This document shows, piece after piece, positions 1 to 6,116 of a DNA stretch of 64,000 nt (positions are counted from its first letter, which is position 1; every line of letters starts with the position of its first letter). Below the pieces are notes generated by a model, which searched no databases, was not told where the DNA came from, and was given only the letters and a program-made list of their open reading frames with translations. The position numbers and the translations under genes are program-made. The DNA is from an uncultured Acetatifactor sp. (GTDB lineage Bacteria; Bacillota; Clostridia; Lachnospirales; Lachnospiraceae), in NCBI GenBank assembly GCA_910577235.1, contig CAJTMX010000003.1:1-64000 (forward strand), written 5' to 3'.

Positions 1-223
1 AACTCTGGGGTTTCTGCAGTTTTATCATTTCATTACTGTCAAAGACAGGATTTTAACAGTATATATTTTAGTTGTCAATATGAATATTGATTTTCTTAAG
101 GTATTTTTTGTTGATTTTCTTTCGGTAATTGTAAAGTGTATGATATGTTTTGATAAATTTCCTATACTGCTTCCAGGATTTATATTATTATATTTATGCT
201 TTGTTCCCCCGCAGAAAGGGGGG

Positions 224-304
224 ATGTATTTACTTGTTTTCTTTTTCTCCGTATTGGCTAGTGTAGTTGCCTACTACATACGCAAATGATTGGACGCAGA
301 TGAG
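224..304 (+). pseudogene. Degenerate copy of small hydrophobic type I toxin-like peptide
   Basis: A purine-rich GGGGGG run abuts an ATG at 224, followed by a hydrophobic stretch ending in VVAYYIRK, then a TGA stop at 287-289 and, in the same frame, LDADE. The intact peptide at 951-1037 ends SHYICKWLDGDE. The TGA therefore sits exactly where that copy has the Trp codon TGG, so this looks like a second copy broken by a TGG-to-TGA change. The direct repeat and convergent promoter found around the intact copy are not visible here. The call rests on similarity of short peptides, so confidence is moderate. Confidence 0.5.
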
Positions 305-333
305 ACGCCGCCCCGAAACTTCCCCTGCGGCCA

Positions 334-619
334 GATGAAGTGCGGCTTATGGATCTATGCTTTGACCATGGCACGGAACAGGGCCTGCGAAACTATTGCC
401 TTGTACATCTGATGCTTGACTGCGGTCTCCGTTCCCAGAAGATCCGACACCTTCGGATCAATGAGATTGATATGGGGCATATTGGATATGTGTTTATCCG
501 GCTCCGGGGCGGCAGACCCTTGACAGAGGAGACATCTGCTCCGTCATACTTTTGCTGTCAGTTATCTGGTAGGCGGCGGCAACCAGGTGGAGTGTATTTT
601 CTTTACCAGAGGTTACTAA
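334..619 (+). pseudogene. Tyrosine recombinase (phage integrase family) remnant 1
   Basis: The first part, in the frame of 340, reads EQGLRNYCLVHLMLDCGLRS, which matches the start of a tyrosine-recombinase catalytic domain including the first catalytic Arg. After about residue 60 the homology jumps to another frame: 536-616 reads LLRHTFAVSYLVGGGN, the HxxR-type box. The middle of the catalytic domain and the Tyr nucleophile are missing. An internal deletion plus frameshift is the simplest reading. It ends a few bases before a tRNA-Lys-derived repeat at 628, the usual position of an integrase beside its attachment site. It cannot encode an active enzyme. Confidence 0.75.
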
Positions 620-627
620 TACTTTTT

Positions 628-753
628 AATCAGGGTGTCCAGCAGTCACAGACTTTTTATGTACAAAAAAAGCCCCACAACCCGCTATTTATGCGAATCC
701 CAGGACTTCCAATGCACCGCCAGGGGCTCGAACCCTGGACACCCTGATTAAGA
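628..753. repeat. tRNA-Lys-derived attachment-site-like repeat, copy 1
   Basis: This block is nearly identical to 1552-1679. Its right part (713-753) duplicates the 3' half of the tRNA-Lys gene on the minus strand. Its left edge (628-642, AATCAGGGTGTCCAG) is an inverted copy of 735-749, so each block is bounded by a 15-bp inverted repeat. Duplicated tRNA 3' ends are the classic footprint of tyrosine-recombinase integration. Identity with copy 2 stops at 753, where the real tRNA continues into its 5' half. Confidence 0.8.
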
Positions 754-776
754 CATATGGTGTTTAAGACCCTTTT

Positions 777-844
777 TTGTAGCACAAGTTCATTCTGATC
801 AACCCTGATCCGGCCCGCTGCGTGTCTACTTGTAGCACAACTTC
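777..844. repeat. Pair of TTGT-N3-ACAA palindromic sites
   Basis: TTGTAGCACAAGTTC (777-791) and TTGTAGCACAACTTC (830-844) are near-identical direct repeats, each with a TTGT-N3-ACAA palindrome at its core. Related copies lie at 1167-1181 and 1207-1221. The pairs flank the small peptide gene. They could be arm-type recombinase sites or repressor operators. The sequence alone does not decide between these. Confidence 0.5.
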
Positions 845-898
845 CCCTCACTTCTTGGTATATCTTGTCAAGTTTTGATGTACTTCCCTGGCATGGTA

Positions 899-907
899 TG
901 TTATAAT
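899..907 (+). promoter_or_regulatory. Extended -10 promoter of the small toxin-like peptide
   Basis: TGTTATAAT is an extended -10 element (TGn followed by a perfect TATAAT at 902-907) about 44 bases before the start codon at 951. No good -35 hexamer lies at 17 bp, which is usual for extended -10 promoters. The expected transcript starts near 914 and ends at the terminator at 1061-1092. Confidence 0.6.
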
Positions 908-950
908 GACTCCGCTGTTGACTCTTTCCAGCAGGAAGGAGGTGAGCACA

Positions 951-1037
951 ATGCACGATCTCATAGGCTTTATTTTTTCCATCATAGCAAATGTAATGTC
1001 ACATTACATATGCAAGTGGCTGGATGGAGATGAGTAG
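951..1037 (+). CDS. Small hydrophobic peptide, probable Fst/par-type type I toxin
   Basis: This 28-residue ORF starts MHDLIGF, continues with one hydrophobic membrane-spanning stretch and ends in a charged tail, KWLDGDE. AAGGAGGTGAG lies just upstream of the ATG, an unusually strong ribosome site. The plan (M-x-D-L start, one membrane segment, acidic tail) matches Fst-type peptide toxins of Gram-positive plasmid par loci, though sequence identity is low. It has an extended -10 promoter and a terminator at 1061-1092, and a convergent minus-strand promoter faces it. An 18-bp repeat of its start-codon region lies at 1101-1118 inside the predicted antisense RNA. It sits between two integrase remnants, which fits a mobile-element maintenance module. 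Membrane insertion and toxicity are inferred from family resemblance. Confidence 0.7.
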   Translation: MHDLIGFIFSIIANVMSHYICKWLDGDE

Positions 1038-1060
1038 CAACAGCACATCTACAGAGAAAA

Positions 1061-1092
1061 CCCCGGGAACGCACTCCCGGGGCTTTCTTTTT
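1061..1092. terminator. Bidirectional intrinsic terminator shared by peptide mRNA and antisense RNA
   Basis: CCCCGGG (1061-1067) pairs with CCCGGGG (1076-1082) around an 8-nt loop. On the plus strand it is followed by CTTTCTTTTT. On the minus strand it is followed by TTTTCTCT. Both convergent transcripts can therefore end here. Confidence 0.85.
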
Positions 1093-1100
1093 GCTGTTTT

Positions 1101-1118
1101 GCACAATGCAAGATCTCA
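1101..1118. repeat. Direct repeat of the toxin start-codon region
   Basis: GCACAATGCAAGATCTCA differs from 946-963 at one position of 18. The copy at 946-963 spans the end of the ribosome site and the first codons of the peptide gene. The copy here lies at the 5' end of the predicted antisense RNA, giving a site for trans pairing away from the shared terminator. Confidence 0.85.
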
Positions 1119-1131
1119 ACTTTGCACCTTT

Positions 1132-1160
1132 ACTATAGCACTCCTTAGAACTCTCGTCAA
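1132..1160 (-). promoter_or_regulatory. Minus-strand promoter facing the toxin-like gene
   Basis: Read on the minus strand, TTGACG (1160-1155), a 17-bp spacer and TATAGT (1137-1132) make a near-consensus housekeeping promoter. It has no ORF of its own and points at the terminator and peptide gene, so its product is most likely the antisense RNA. Confidence 0.75.
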
Positions 1161-1166
1161 GCAAAT

Positions 1167-1221
1167 TTGTGTTACAAGTTCATGCTACAGTGTAGGTTTA
1201 CAATACATGTGTTACAACTAA
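1167..1221. repeat. Second pair of TTGT-N3-ACAA-like sites
   Basis: TTGTGTTACAAGTTC (1167-1181) and ATGTGTTACAACTAA (1207-1221) resemble the pair at 777-844. The second copy is degenerate at its first base. They lie between the antisense promoter and integrase remnant 2. Confidence 0.4.
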
Positions 1222-1318
1222 ATATTTAAAGAGACGGAGATACCCATTCTGTGTTATATTTTAATCGCCAAACCAAAATCTAACCAGAAAGAAGGTATCC
1301 CCGCATGGCAAGGCGGAC

Positions 1319-1537
1319 AAGACCCTCCGCACCTATACCATGCACCTGGATCTGCTCCGGCACACCTTCGCGACCAGCTACCTAATGGGCGGCAGCAACT
1401 TAGAGTTCCTGCGGGTACTCCTGGGACACTACGACTACACCGTCACCAAGAACTACTCTTCCCTGGCCGCCCAGTACCGGATGCTGGGCATTCCGGTGTA
1501 CCGACTGGACCCCATTTTCTTTCGGACACTGCTCTAG
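1319..1537 (+). pseudogene. Tyrosine recombinase C-terminal remnant 2
   Basis: The open frame reads LRTYTMHLDLLRHTFATSYL, then a GH-containing motif (LLGHYDYT) and the presumptive Tyr nucleophile in TKNYSSLA, and stops at 1537. These are the last catalytic boxes (HxxR, GH, Y) of a phage-type integrase. No N-terminal or central catalytic domain is present upstream, so this is a 3' fragment. The stop lies 15 bp before the second tRNA-Lys-derived repeat, the same arrangement as remnant 1. Both remnants appear to descend from related elements inserted at the same tRNA. Confidence 0.75.
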
Positions 1538-1551
1538 ACACCTTTTTCTCG

Positions 1552-1679
1552 AATCAGGGTGTCCAGCAATCGCATACTTTTTTACGCGCAAAAAAAAGCC
1601 CCACAACCCGCTATTTATGCGAATCCCAGGACTTCTAATGCACCGCCAGGGGCTCGAACCCTGGACACCCTGATTAAGA
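1552..1679. repeat. tRNA-Lys-derived attachment-site-like repeat, copy 2
   Basis: This is nearly identical to 628-753 and merges into the complete tRNA-Lys gene. It is bounded by the same 15-bp inverted repeat (1552-1566 and 1661-1675). Between the arms, GCCCCACAACCCGC and neighbouring bases are conserved in both copies. Copy 2 is probably the chromosomal junction and copy 1 an older far junction. Confidence 0.8.
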
Positions 1680-1711
1680 GTCAGGTGCTCTACCAACTGA
1701 GCTAGCGGTGC
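1639..1711 (-). tRNA. tRNA-Lys (anticodon CTT)
   Basis: The cloverleaf is complete in 73 nt. The acceptor GCACCGC (1711-1705) pairs with GCGGTGC, the D arm contains AGCTCAGTTGGTAGAGC, the anticodon stem CCTGA/TCAGG encloses loop CTCTTAA with CTT at 1678-1676, and the T arm contains GGTTCGAGCC. CCA is not encoded. Its 3' half is duplicated at 713-753, marking this gene as an integration target. Confidence 0.95.
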
Positions 1712-1753
1712 GCTTTATTAAGGATATTTACGCTGTTCCTTAACACAAGTGAT

Positions 1754-1782
1754 ATATTATCATATGGTTTACAGAAATGCAA
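1754..1782 (-). promoter_or_regulatory. tRNA-Lys promoter
   Basis: On the minus strand TTGCAT (1782-1777) and TAATAT (1759-1754) are separated by 17 bp and lie about 45 bp upstream of the tRNA 5' end. Confidence 0.55.
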
Positions 1783-1813
1783 GTACTTTTTTTAAAATAT
1801 TTTAATAATTTTT

Positions 1814-2425
1814 TCACTTTTTATTCGATGAAACATCTATCTCAAATATATATTTCTCGTATGCGTTTATCACTTGCGTTTCATTGTAGGTAGACAGACG
1901 CGGAAACGATCTTCCGTAATTCATATGCACATGTCCGTGGATAAAAAAGGCAGGCTTATACTTGTCCATCAGAGTGCGAAACACCTCAAACCCTATGTGC
2001 GGCAGGTCCTTGCCGTCATTGAACTGATAGGCGGGCGAGTGAGCCAGCAGTATGTCAAACCCTCTCCGGTATTTTAGGCTCCACCAAAGTTTCCATACGC
2101 GTCTGCGCATCTGAGACTGGGTGTATTGATTACTGCCGGGCTTGTAGCGCATGGAGCCTCCCAGGCCCAATATGCGTACTCCCTCATGCACATAGATCTG
2201 ATCTTCAATGCAGATACAACCGTCGGGTGGATCTGCCTCATATCGCTCATCATGGTTGCCATGTACATACAGGATGGGCCCATGGGCAAATGTAGCCAAA
2301 AAGGATAAATATTGAGGTTTTAAGTCCCCGCAGGAGAGGATCAGATCGATCCCCTCCAAATAGCTCCTATCAAAATAATCCCACAAAAGCGGAGATTCCT
2401 GGTCTGCGATCGCCAAAATTTTCAT
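1814..2425 (-). CDS. Calcineurin-like metallophosphoesterase
   Basis: The 203-residue protein has the metal-binding pattern of the calcineurin-like fold: Asp in ILAIADQES near the N-terminus, GD in LSCGDLK (about 32-33), GNHDER (about 56-61), AHSP (about 128) and HGHVH (about 163-167). The first motif reads ADQE rather than the usual D-x-H, so one metal ligand differs from the classic set. No signal peptide is seen, so it should act in the cytosol. The substrate cannot be read from sequence; small cyclic nucleotides or phosphodiesters are typical for the family. It follows the ParB-like/BMP gene on the same strand with a 44-bp gap. Confidence 0.85.
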   Translation of the reverse strand: MKILAIADQESPLLWDYFDRSYLEGIDLILSCGDLKPQYLSFLATFAHGPILYVHGNHDERYEADPPDGCICIEDQIYVHEGVRILGLGGSMRYKPGSNQYTQSQMRRRVWKLWWSLKYRRGFDILLAHSPAYQFNDGKDLPHIGFEVFRTLMDKYKPAFFIHGHVHMNYGRSFPRLSTYNETQVINAYEKYIFEIDVSSNKK

Positions 2426-2469
2426 CGGACACTCTCATTTCTGTTTTAATGTTCGGTCATCTTAAATCA

Positions 2470-4407
2470 TCAGGAGTCTGTTTCCTTGGTCTTATCAAGT
2501 CCCTGCATCTTGGTAACAGCCTGCGCTTCCTCCGTCAATTCGGAGATGGAGGGAATGTTACCCACCACATTTTCCACCAGCCAATCCATCGTAATGATAT
2601 CTCTGGGCGGAATGACCTGATCGGACTTATTCATTACGGTTCCGTCCTGTGTCACCAATTCGCCGTAAAAGGGAGTGAGCGCGTCCGAACAGATATTGTT
2701 GCGCAGCAGACTCACCAGACGCTGGGTGCCCTGTGGCAGATCCTGAGAGCAGATCAGATCCACCACTCCTGCGGACATGCCCCACCAATAATTGATGGCC
2801 CTGTTATCCACCGCATCCGTCTCTTCCTTCCATGTGCCGTTTAATATGATACGCACGATCTTTTCATACAGTTTGCCCCAATGCCATGTGGTCATAGCCA
2901 GATTGTCCGGCGTTTCTCCACTGATGCAGTATAGGCCGAAGTGCCGGGTGCTCTTGCCGGGAGATGTCATATCCTGATCCATTATGTAGTTAATCTCCGG
3001 ATCATCGGTGATCCTGGTCGTACGGTCCTTCAACGTGCGCCAGTCCAAATAGACCCTGGCGTGAGGATTCACCATCCTGGCGCCCAGAGCGAAGGCATTG
3101 ATGTTGGCCGCCATACCGTATATGGGGTAGTCGGCAATGTAACCGATCTTATTTGTAGTGGTCATGGAACCTGCGATGGCCCCGGCGAGGAATTTCGCCT
3201 CATACATTCTGGCATAGTAGGTCCGCAGCGTGGGATGTGAGATATTCTGGGAACAATTCAGAATCTTTACATCCGGGTGGTTGGCGGCGATCTTCAAGCT
3301 GGCAGGAATCATTACCGGCGTTGTGGTAAAAAGCACATTATAACCGTCCTTGATCGCCTGCTCCATGCGTTCCAGATCATTTTCCCCTGCAATAATATTT
3401 TCAAACGCTTTCGTCTCCACCTGCCCGGGGAACACATTTTCCAGATACAGCCTCCCCAGCTCGTGACTGTAAGTCCAGCTGGAGGTTCTATGGTTTTTTT
3501 CATAAAAAAACCCAATCTTAACCTTGTTCACATTATCTGGAAGAACCAGATTCAGCAGGTTCCTGTAAAGATTATGGGACACCTCTTCCTTTGGGGGCTC
3601 CATAAGCAGCTCAATGGACTCTTCCTTGGTCAGCACCAGGAATTCATCCCATATCTTGGACAGATCTTTCTTCATGTCCTGCTCGGTCTTCTGCATGGTC
3701 TCCTGATAGCCGAATACGGTCAGAAATGCCAGCAGGGCGTCTCCCACTGTAATAGGCAATCTGCCGCCACCCTTGGATTCAAAGGCGTTGCGGAAATGAA
3801 AATAGACGGACTCAAATTCCATGCGGTCGTCATAGGACCACTTCTCCCCCTTAGGCGTACCGATCTGGTCTAAAAGCATGGCAAAACGGCCTTTCTCACT
3901 GAAATACACTGTGTTAAGGCCCGTTACCTCATAGAAATCCAAAAACTCGTAATATATCTCATTTTCCTTTGTGTCCGTGCGTTTAGGCACGATCCGGATG
4001 ACGGAACAGGGGACGCTGTATGCATTCAGATATTTCAAAATACTGACGCGCTTATTCCCCTCCTGCACATAGAACCGGTTCATAAACTCGTAGACCTTCA
4101 CCGGATCACGCAGCCCTTCCTCCTCCAACATGGTATACAGACGTATCCATTTGCCGGCAAATTCCGAAGACGCGTCTAAAAGGGGCATAAAGTTGGCGGC
4201 AAAGGAATTGGTCCGACCATTTGTCTTGGTACCTACGATCAATTCCAGCGGCACCTCGCATACGCCCAGGTTCACTTCATATTCCACATTGGTAAAAGAT
4301 AAGATCTCTTCCAGTACCGGCAGATAAGGATATCCGCCCTTCAACACACGGGCACGGTATTCTTTTCGTCCGGCGCTTAACGCATTGCTATAATTTTCGT
4401 ATGACAT
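2470..4407 (-). CDS. ParB-like domain fused to BMP/Med-type ligand-binding domain
   Basis: The product has 645 residues. Around 90-170 a segment with RFYVQEGNKRVSILKYL resembles the ParB/sulfiredoxin-like fold that grips a ligand or nucleotide. From about 300 to 560 the protein follows the basic membrane protein family (BMP, PnrA/Med), with KIGFFYEKN, a TTTPVM segment, YEAKFLAGAIAG and KIGYIADYP. BMP proteins normally are lipoproteins that deliver nucleosides to ABC transporters. Here there is no signal peptide, lipobox or membrane segment, and no transporter genes flank it, so a cytoplasmic sensor role is inferred. The ribosome site AGAGGAAAAT supports the start. Confidence 0.75.
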   Translation of the reverse strand: MSYENYSNALSAGRKEYRARVLKGGYPYLPVLEEILSFTNVEYEVNLGVCEVPLELIVGTKTNGRTNSFAANFMPLLDASSEFAGKWIRLYTMLEEEGLRDPVKVYEFMNRFYVQEGNKRVSILKYLNAYSVPCSVIRIVPKRTDTKENEIYYEFLDFYEVTGLNTVYFSEKGRFAMLLDQIGTPKGEKWSYDDRMEFESVYFHFRNAFESKGGGRLPITVGDALLAFLTVFGYQETMQKTEQDMKKDLSKIWDEFLVLTKEESIELLMEPPKEEVSHNLYRNLLNLVLPDNVNKVKIGFFYEKNHRTSSWTYSHELGRLYLENVFPGQVETKAFENIIAGENDLERMEQAIKDGYNVLFTTTPVMIPASLKIAANHPDVKILNCSQNISHPTLRTYYARMYEAKFLAGAIAGSMTTTNKIGYIADYPIYGMAANINAFALGARMVNPHARVYLDWRTLKDRTTRITDDPEINYIMDQDMTSPGKSTRHFGLYCISGETPDNLAMTTWHWGKLYEKIVRIILNGTWKEETDAVDNRAINYWWGMSAGVVDLICSQDLPQGTQRLVSLLRNNICSDALTPFYGELVTQDGTVMNKSDQVIPPRDIITMDWLVENVVGNIPSISELTEEAQAVTKMQGLDKTKETDS

Positions 4408-4500
4408 ATTTTCCTCTTTATTCTTATAATGAAATTACACAGATTCCCGAATCCTTCAATCTGCTCCTCTACAATAGCAACTTCTCCGTCCAAAAGCAAG

Positions 4501-4923
4501 CTATTTTTTAATTCTGCACTCCTTACAATACCCATAAAGCTCCAGCTTATGCCCTGTAACCTCAAAATCTCCCTGAAATAAAGGAAGATGCGGATGCATA
4601 TGTTCAAACGGGCAGCTCTCCAGAGGCACCCTCTTATGGCAGCCCAGACATAGAGCATAGTGAGTATGACCGCCGCGGTTCAGTTCATACAACAGCGTAT
4701 CATCCCCCATCCAACTGCTCTTTGTCAACAGCCCCCGCTCCTCAAAAGCCGCCAGTATCCGGTAAATTGTAGACACCGCATACCCGGTCCCTCCGGCTGT
4801 CTCCTCCAGCCGCCTGTATATCTGTGTAGCGCTCAGAGGCTCCTCCGCCTCCCAGAGCACTTGGTATACGTCTTTACGCTGCCGAGTCCATTTTATTCCG
4901 GCAGGATATTCCTGCTTTTCCAT
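4501..4923 (-). CDS. Fur-family metal-dependent repressor
   Basis: This 140-residue protein has an N-terminal winged helix (WTRQRKDVYQVL, then AVSTIYRILAAF at about 49-60). Its C-terminal dimer domain carries C92xxC95 and C133xxC136 structural zinc pairs and histidines near HTH (86-88). That is the layout of Fur, Zur and PerR repressors. It lies downstream of the heavy-metal exporter gene on the same strand, across a 152-bp gap of tandem repeats. A 7-1-7 inverted repeat at the exporter promoter fits a Fur-type operator. The metal sensed is not decided by sequence; manganese or zinc is likely from the partner. Confidence 0.88.
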   Translation of the reverse strand: MEKQEYPAGIKWTRQRKDVYQVLWEAEEPLSATQIYRRLEETAGGTGYAVSTIYRILAAFEERGLLTKSSWMGDDTLLYELNRGGHTHYALCLGCHKRVPLESCPFEHMHPHLPLFQGDFEVTGHKLELYGYCKECRIKK

Positions 4924-4993
4924 AAATAATCACGTTCCTCTCGCTGTCCCGCGACCAAGCGTATCCGCACTTCTTCCCTCTATCCCGGGGGAG

Positions 4994-5057
4994 AGCAGCA
5001 TGGCCACATTGTTTCTCCCTGTCCCATGGGTAGCAGCATGGCCACATTGTTTCTCCC
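4994..5057. repeat. Tandem repeat, period 38 bp
   Basis: A 26-bp sequence beginning AGCAGCATGGCCACATTG occurs perfectly at 4994-5019 and 5032-5057. A degraded third unit lies just to the left (about 4953-4990). The array fills most of the gap between the exporter and the Fur-family gene. It has no recognisable function and could be slippage-prone. Confidence 0.8.
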
Positions 5058-5075
5058 AATCCCACGGCATCGTCA

Positions 5076-5918
5076 CTATCCAATGGGCAACAATCCTACC
5101 ACCATGCCCCCCACAACACTGATTCCGTATAACAGACCGATGATCCTCAGATTTTCTCCCCTGTGCCGGTTTACCCTGCACAGGATCAGAAGACCCACGC
5201 CGGTATTGGCCAACAGGCCGCTCATCATGGCACCGAAATTCATGGCTCCCTCCAGATACAGCTGTGTTATAACTACAGAGGACGCGCAGTTGGGTATCAG
5301 TCCCAACGCCCCGGAAAGCAGCTGCCCCGCCACCGGCCGGTTCCATATCCATTGACTCAGCGTCTCCGCTCCCACATGCTCCAGCACCATATTTAATATC
5401 AGGTTTATTACCAGAATAAACACGGATATCTGCAATGTATGCAGCAAAGCGGACTTTACGATCCCTTTTTCACAGCCGCAGTGGTCATGCTCGCACAGCT
5501 CATGGATATGCTCATGCCCCTCCTGCTTTTTGCTCCCCACAATATCAATGCAAAATCCTGCTGCCATACCCGCCAGCACCTTAAAGCCCAATATCCGCAG
5601 GATCAGAACCGGACTGACCTGGGCCGAGATCAGGATGGGCAGCATCTCATCGGAAGTGGATAAAAAGATAGCTATCAGTGTCCCCAGCGTGATCACCCGC
5701 CCCGCATAGAGATTGGCAGCCGCCGCCGAAAAGCCGCACTGCGGCACCACGCCCACTGCCGCGCCCAGAGCGGGCCCACATTTCCCCGCCCTGCGCACCA
5801 GAGCGGCGGCGGCTCCCCCCGCGCGGTGTTCCAGATATTCCATAGCCAGATATGTCAACAGCAAAAAAGGAACTAACTTTACCGTATCCACCAAACTGTC
5901 CGCAATGATCTCCCACAT
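5076..5918 (-). CDS. Putative heavy-metal (manganese-type) exporter, ArsP_2-like permease
   Basis: The chosen start gives MWEIIADSLVDTVKLVPFLL, the usual beginning of this polytopic family (280 residues); an upstream in-frame ATG would add a non-conserved leader overlapping the hairpin at 5960-5989. The two halves carry related motifs, VVPQCGFSAAAANLY and LIPNCASSVVITQLY, both a Pro-x-Cys before small residues. Between them is a cytosolic metal-binding-like loop, HEHIHELCEHDHCGCE. The family (PF11449-type) is annotated as 10-TM heavy-metal or manganese exporters. The downstream Fur-family gene and a Fur-like box at the promoter support metal-responsive export. The exact ion is inferred. Confidence 0.8.
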   Translation of the reverse strand: MWEIIADSLVDTVKLVPFLLLTYLAMEYLEHRAGGAAAALVRRAGKCGPALGAAVGVVPQCGFSAAAANLYAGRVITLGTLIAIFLSTSDEMLPILISAQVSPVLILRILGFKVLAGMAAGFCIDIVGSKKQEGHEHIHELCEHDHCGCEKGIVKSALLHTLQISVFILVINLILNMVLEHVGAETLSQWIWNRPVAGQLLSGALGLIPNCASSVVITQLYLEGAMNFGAMMSGLLANTGVGLLILCRVNRHRGENLRIIGLLYGISVVGGMVVGLLPIG

Positions 5919-5959
5919 GTTCTGTCTGCCCTGCTTTCTTTCCGGTCCCGGATAATCAA

Positions 5960-5989
5960 GGGGCTGTCGCAATATGCAGCGACAGCCCC
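5960..5989 (-). promoter_or_regulatory. Stable hairpin in the leader of the metal-exporter mRNA
   Basis: GGGGCTGTCGC (5960-5970) pairs perfectly with GCGACAGCCCC (5979-5989) across an 8-nt loop. It lies in the roughly 115-nt leader before the start at 5918. Only a weak T-containing tail (TTGATTAT) follows on the minus strand, so it may be an attenuator or just a structured leader. A six-codon ORF (MRMDCI, 6016-5996) precedes it without a ribosome site. Confidence 0.5.
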
Positions 5990-6017
5990 CTCTCCCTAAA
6001 TGCAATCCATTCGCATC

Positions 6018-6032
6018 TGCTACTTAGTCGCA
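6018..6032 (-). promoter_or_regulatory. Fur-like 7-1-7 operator
   Basis: On the minus strand, TGCGACT-A-AGTAGCA is an inverted repeat with 6 of 7 arm positions matched, directly after the -10 element. The spacing and size fit Fur-family boxes. Binding here would block transcription start, most simply by the Fur-family protein encoded downstream. Confidence 0.55.
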
Positions 6033-6038
6033 TTTAGA

Positions 6039-6066
6039 ATCATATCACAATTTTGCACTTTGTCAA
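6039..6066 (-). promoter_or_regulatory. Promoter of the metal-exporter/fur operon
   Basis: Minus-strand TTGACA (6066-6061) and TATGAT (6044-6039) are separated by 16 bp. The start point falls within the Fur-like operator. Confidence 0.75.
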
Positions 6067-6116
6067 GTCCCGGACCCACAAAATATCACGGTTCGGCTAA
6101 ATCCCCAAAACGAATG

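Larger units (their letters stand above)
1055..1125 (-). ncRNA. Predicted antisense antitoxin RNA of the type I module
   Basis: A minus-strand promoter (TTGACG, 17 bp, TATAGT at 1160-1132) would start an RNA near 1125 running toward the peptide gene. The hairpin at 1061-1082 is followed on this strand by TTTTCT, so the RNA should end near 1055, about 70 nt. Its 5' part (1118-1101) is complementary at 17 of 18 positions to 946-963, which holds the peptide's start codon. Its 3' part is complementary to the message because the two share the terminator. This is the architecture of RNAII in the Enterococcus par locus. Expression is not shown. Confidence 0.6.

Noticed and set aside
80..289. 69-codon hydrophobic ORF at the left end
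   Set aside because: Only the last 21 residues resemble the toxin-like peptide. The part before 224 is AT-rich sequence with no ribosome site, so only the short degenerate copy is reported.
5919..6032. Manganese (yybP-ykoY) riboswitch in the exporter leader
   Set aside because: The leader is short and I could not match the conserved loops of that riboswitch; only a simple hairpin and a Fur-like operator are supported.
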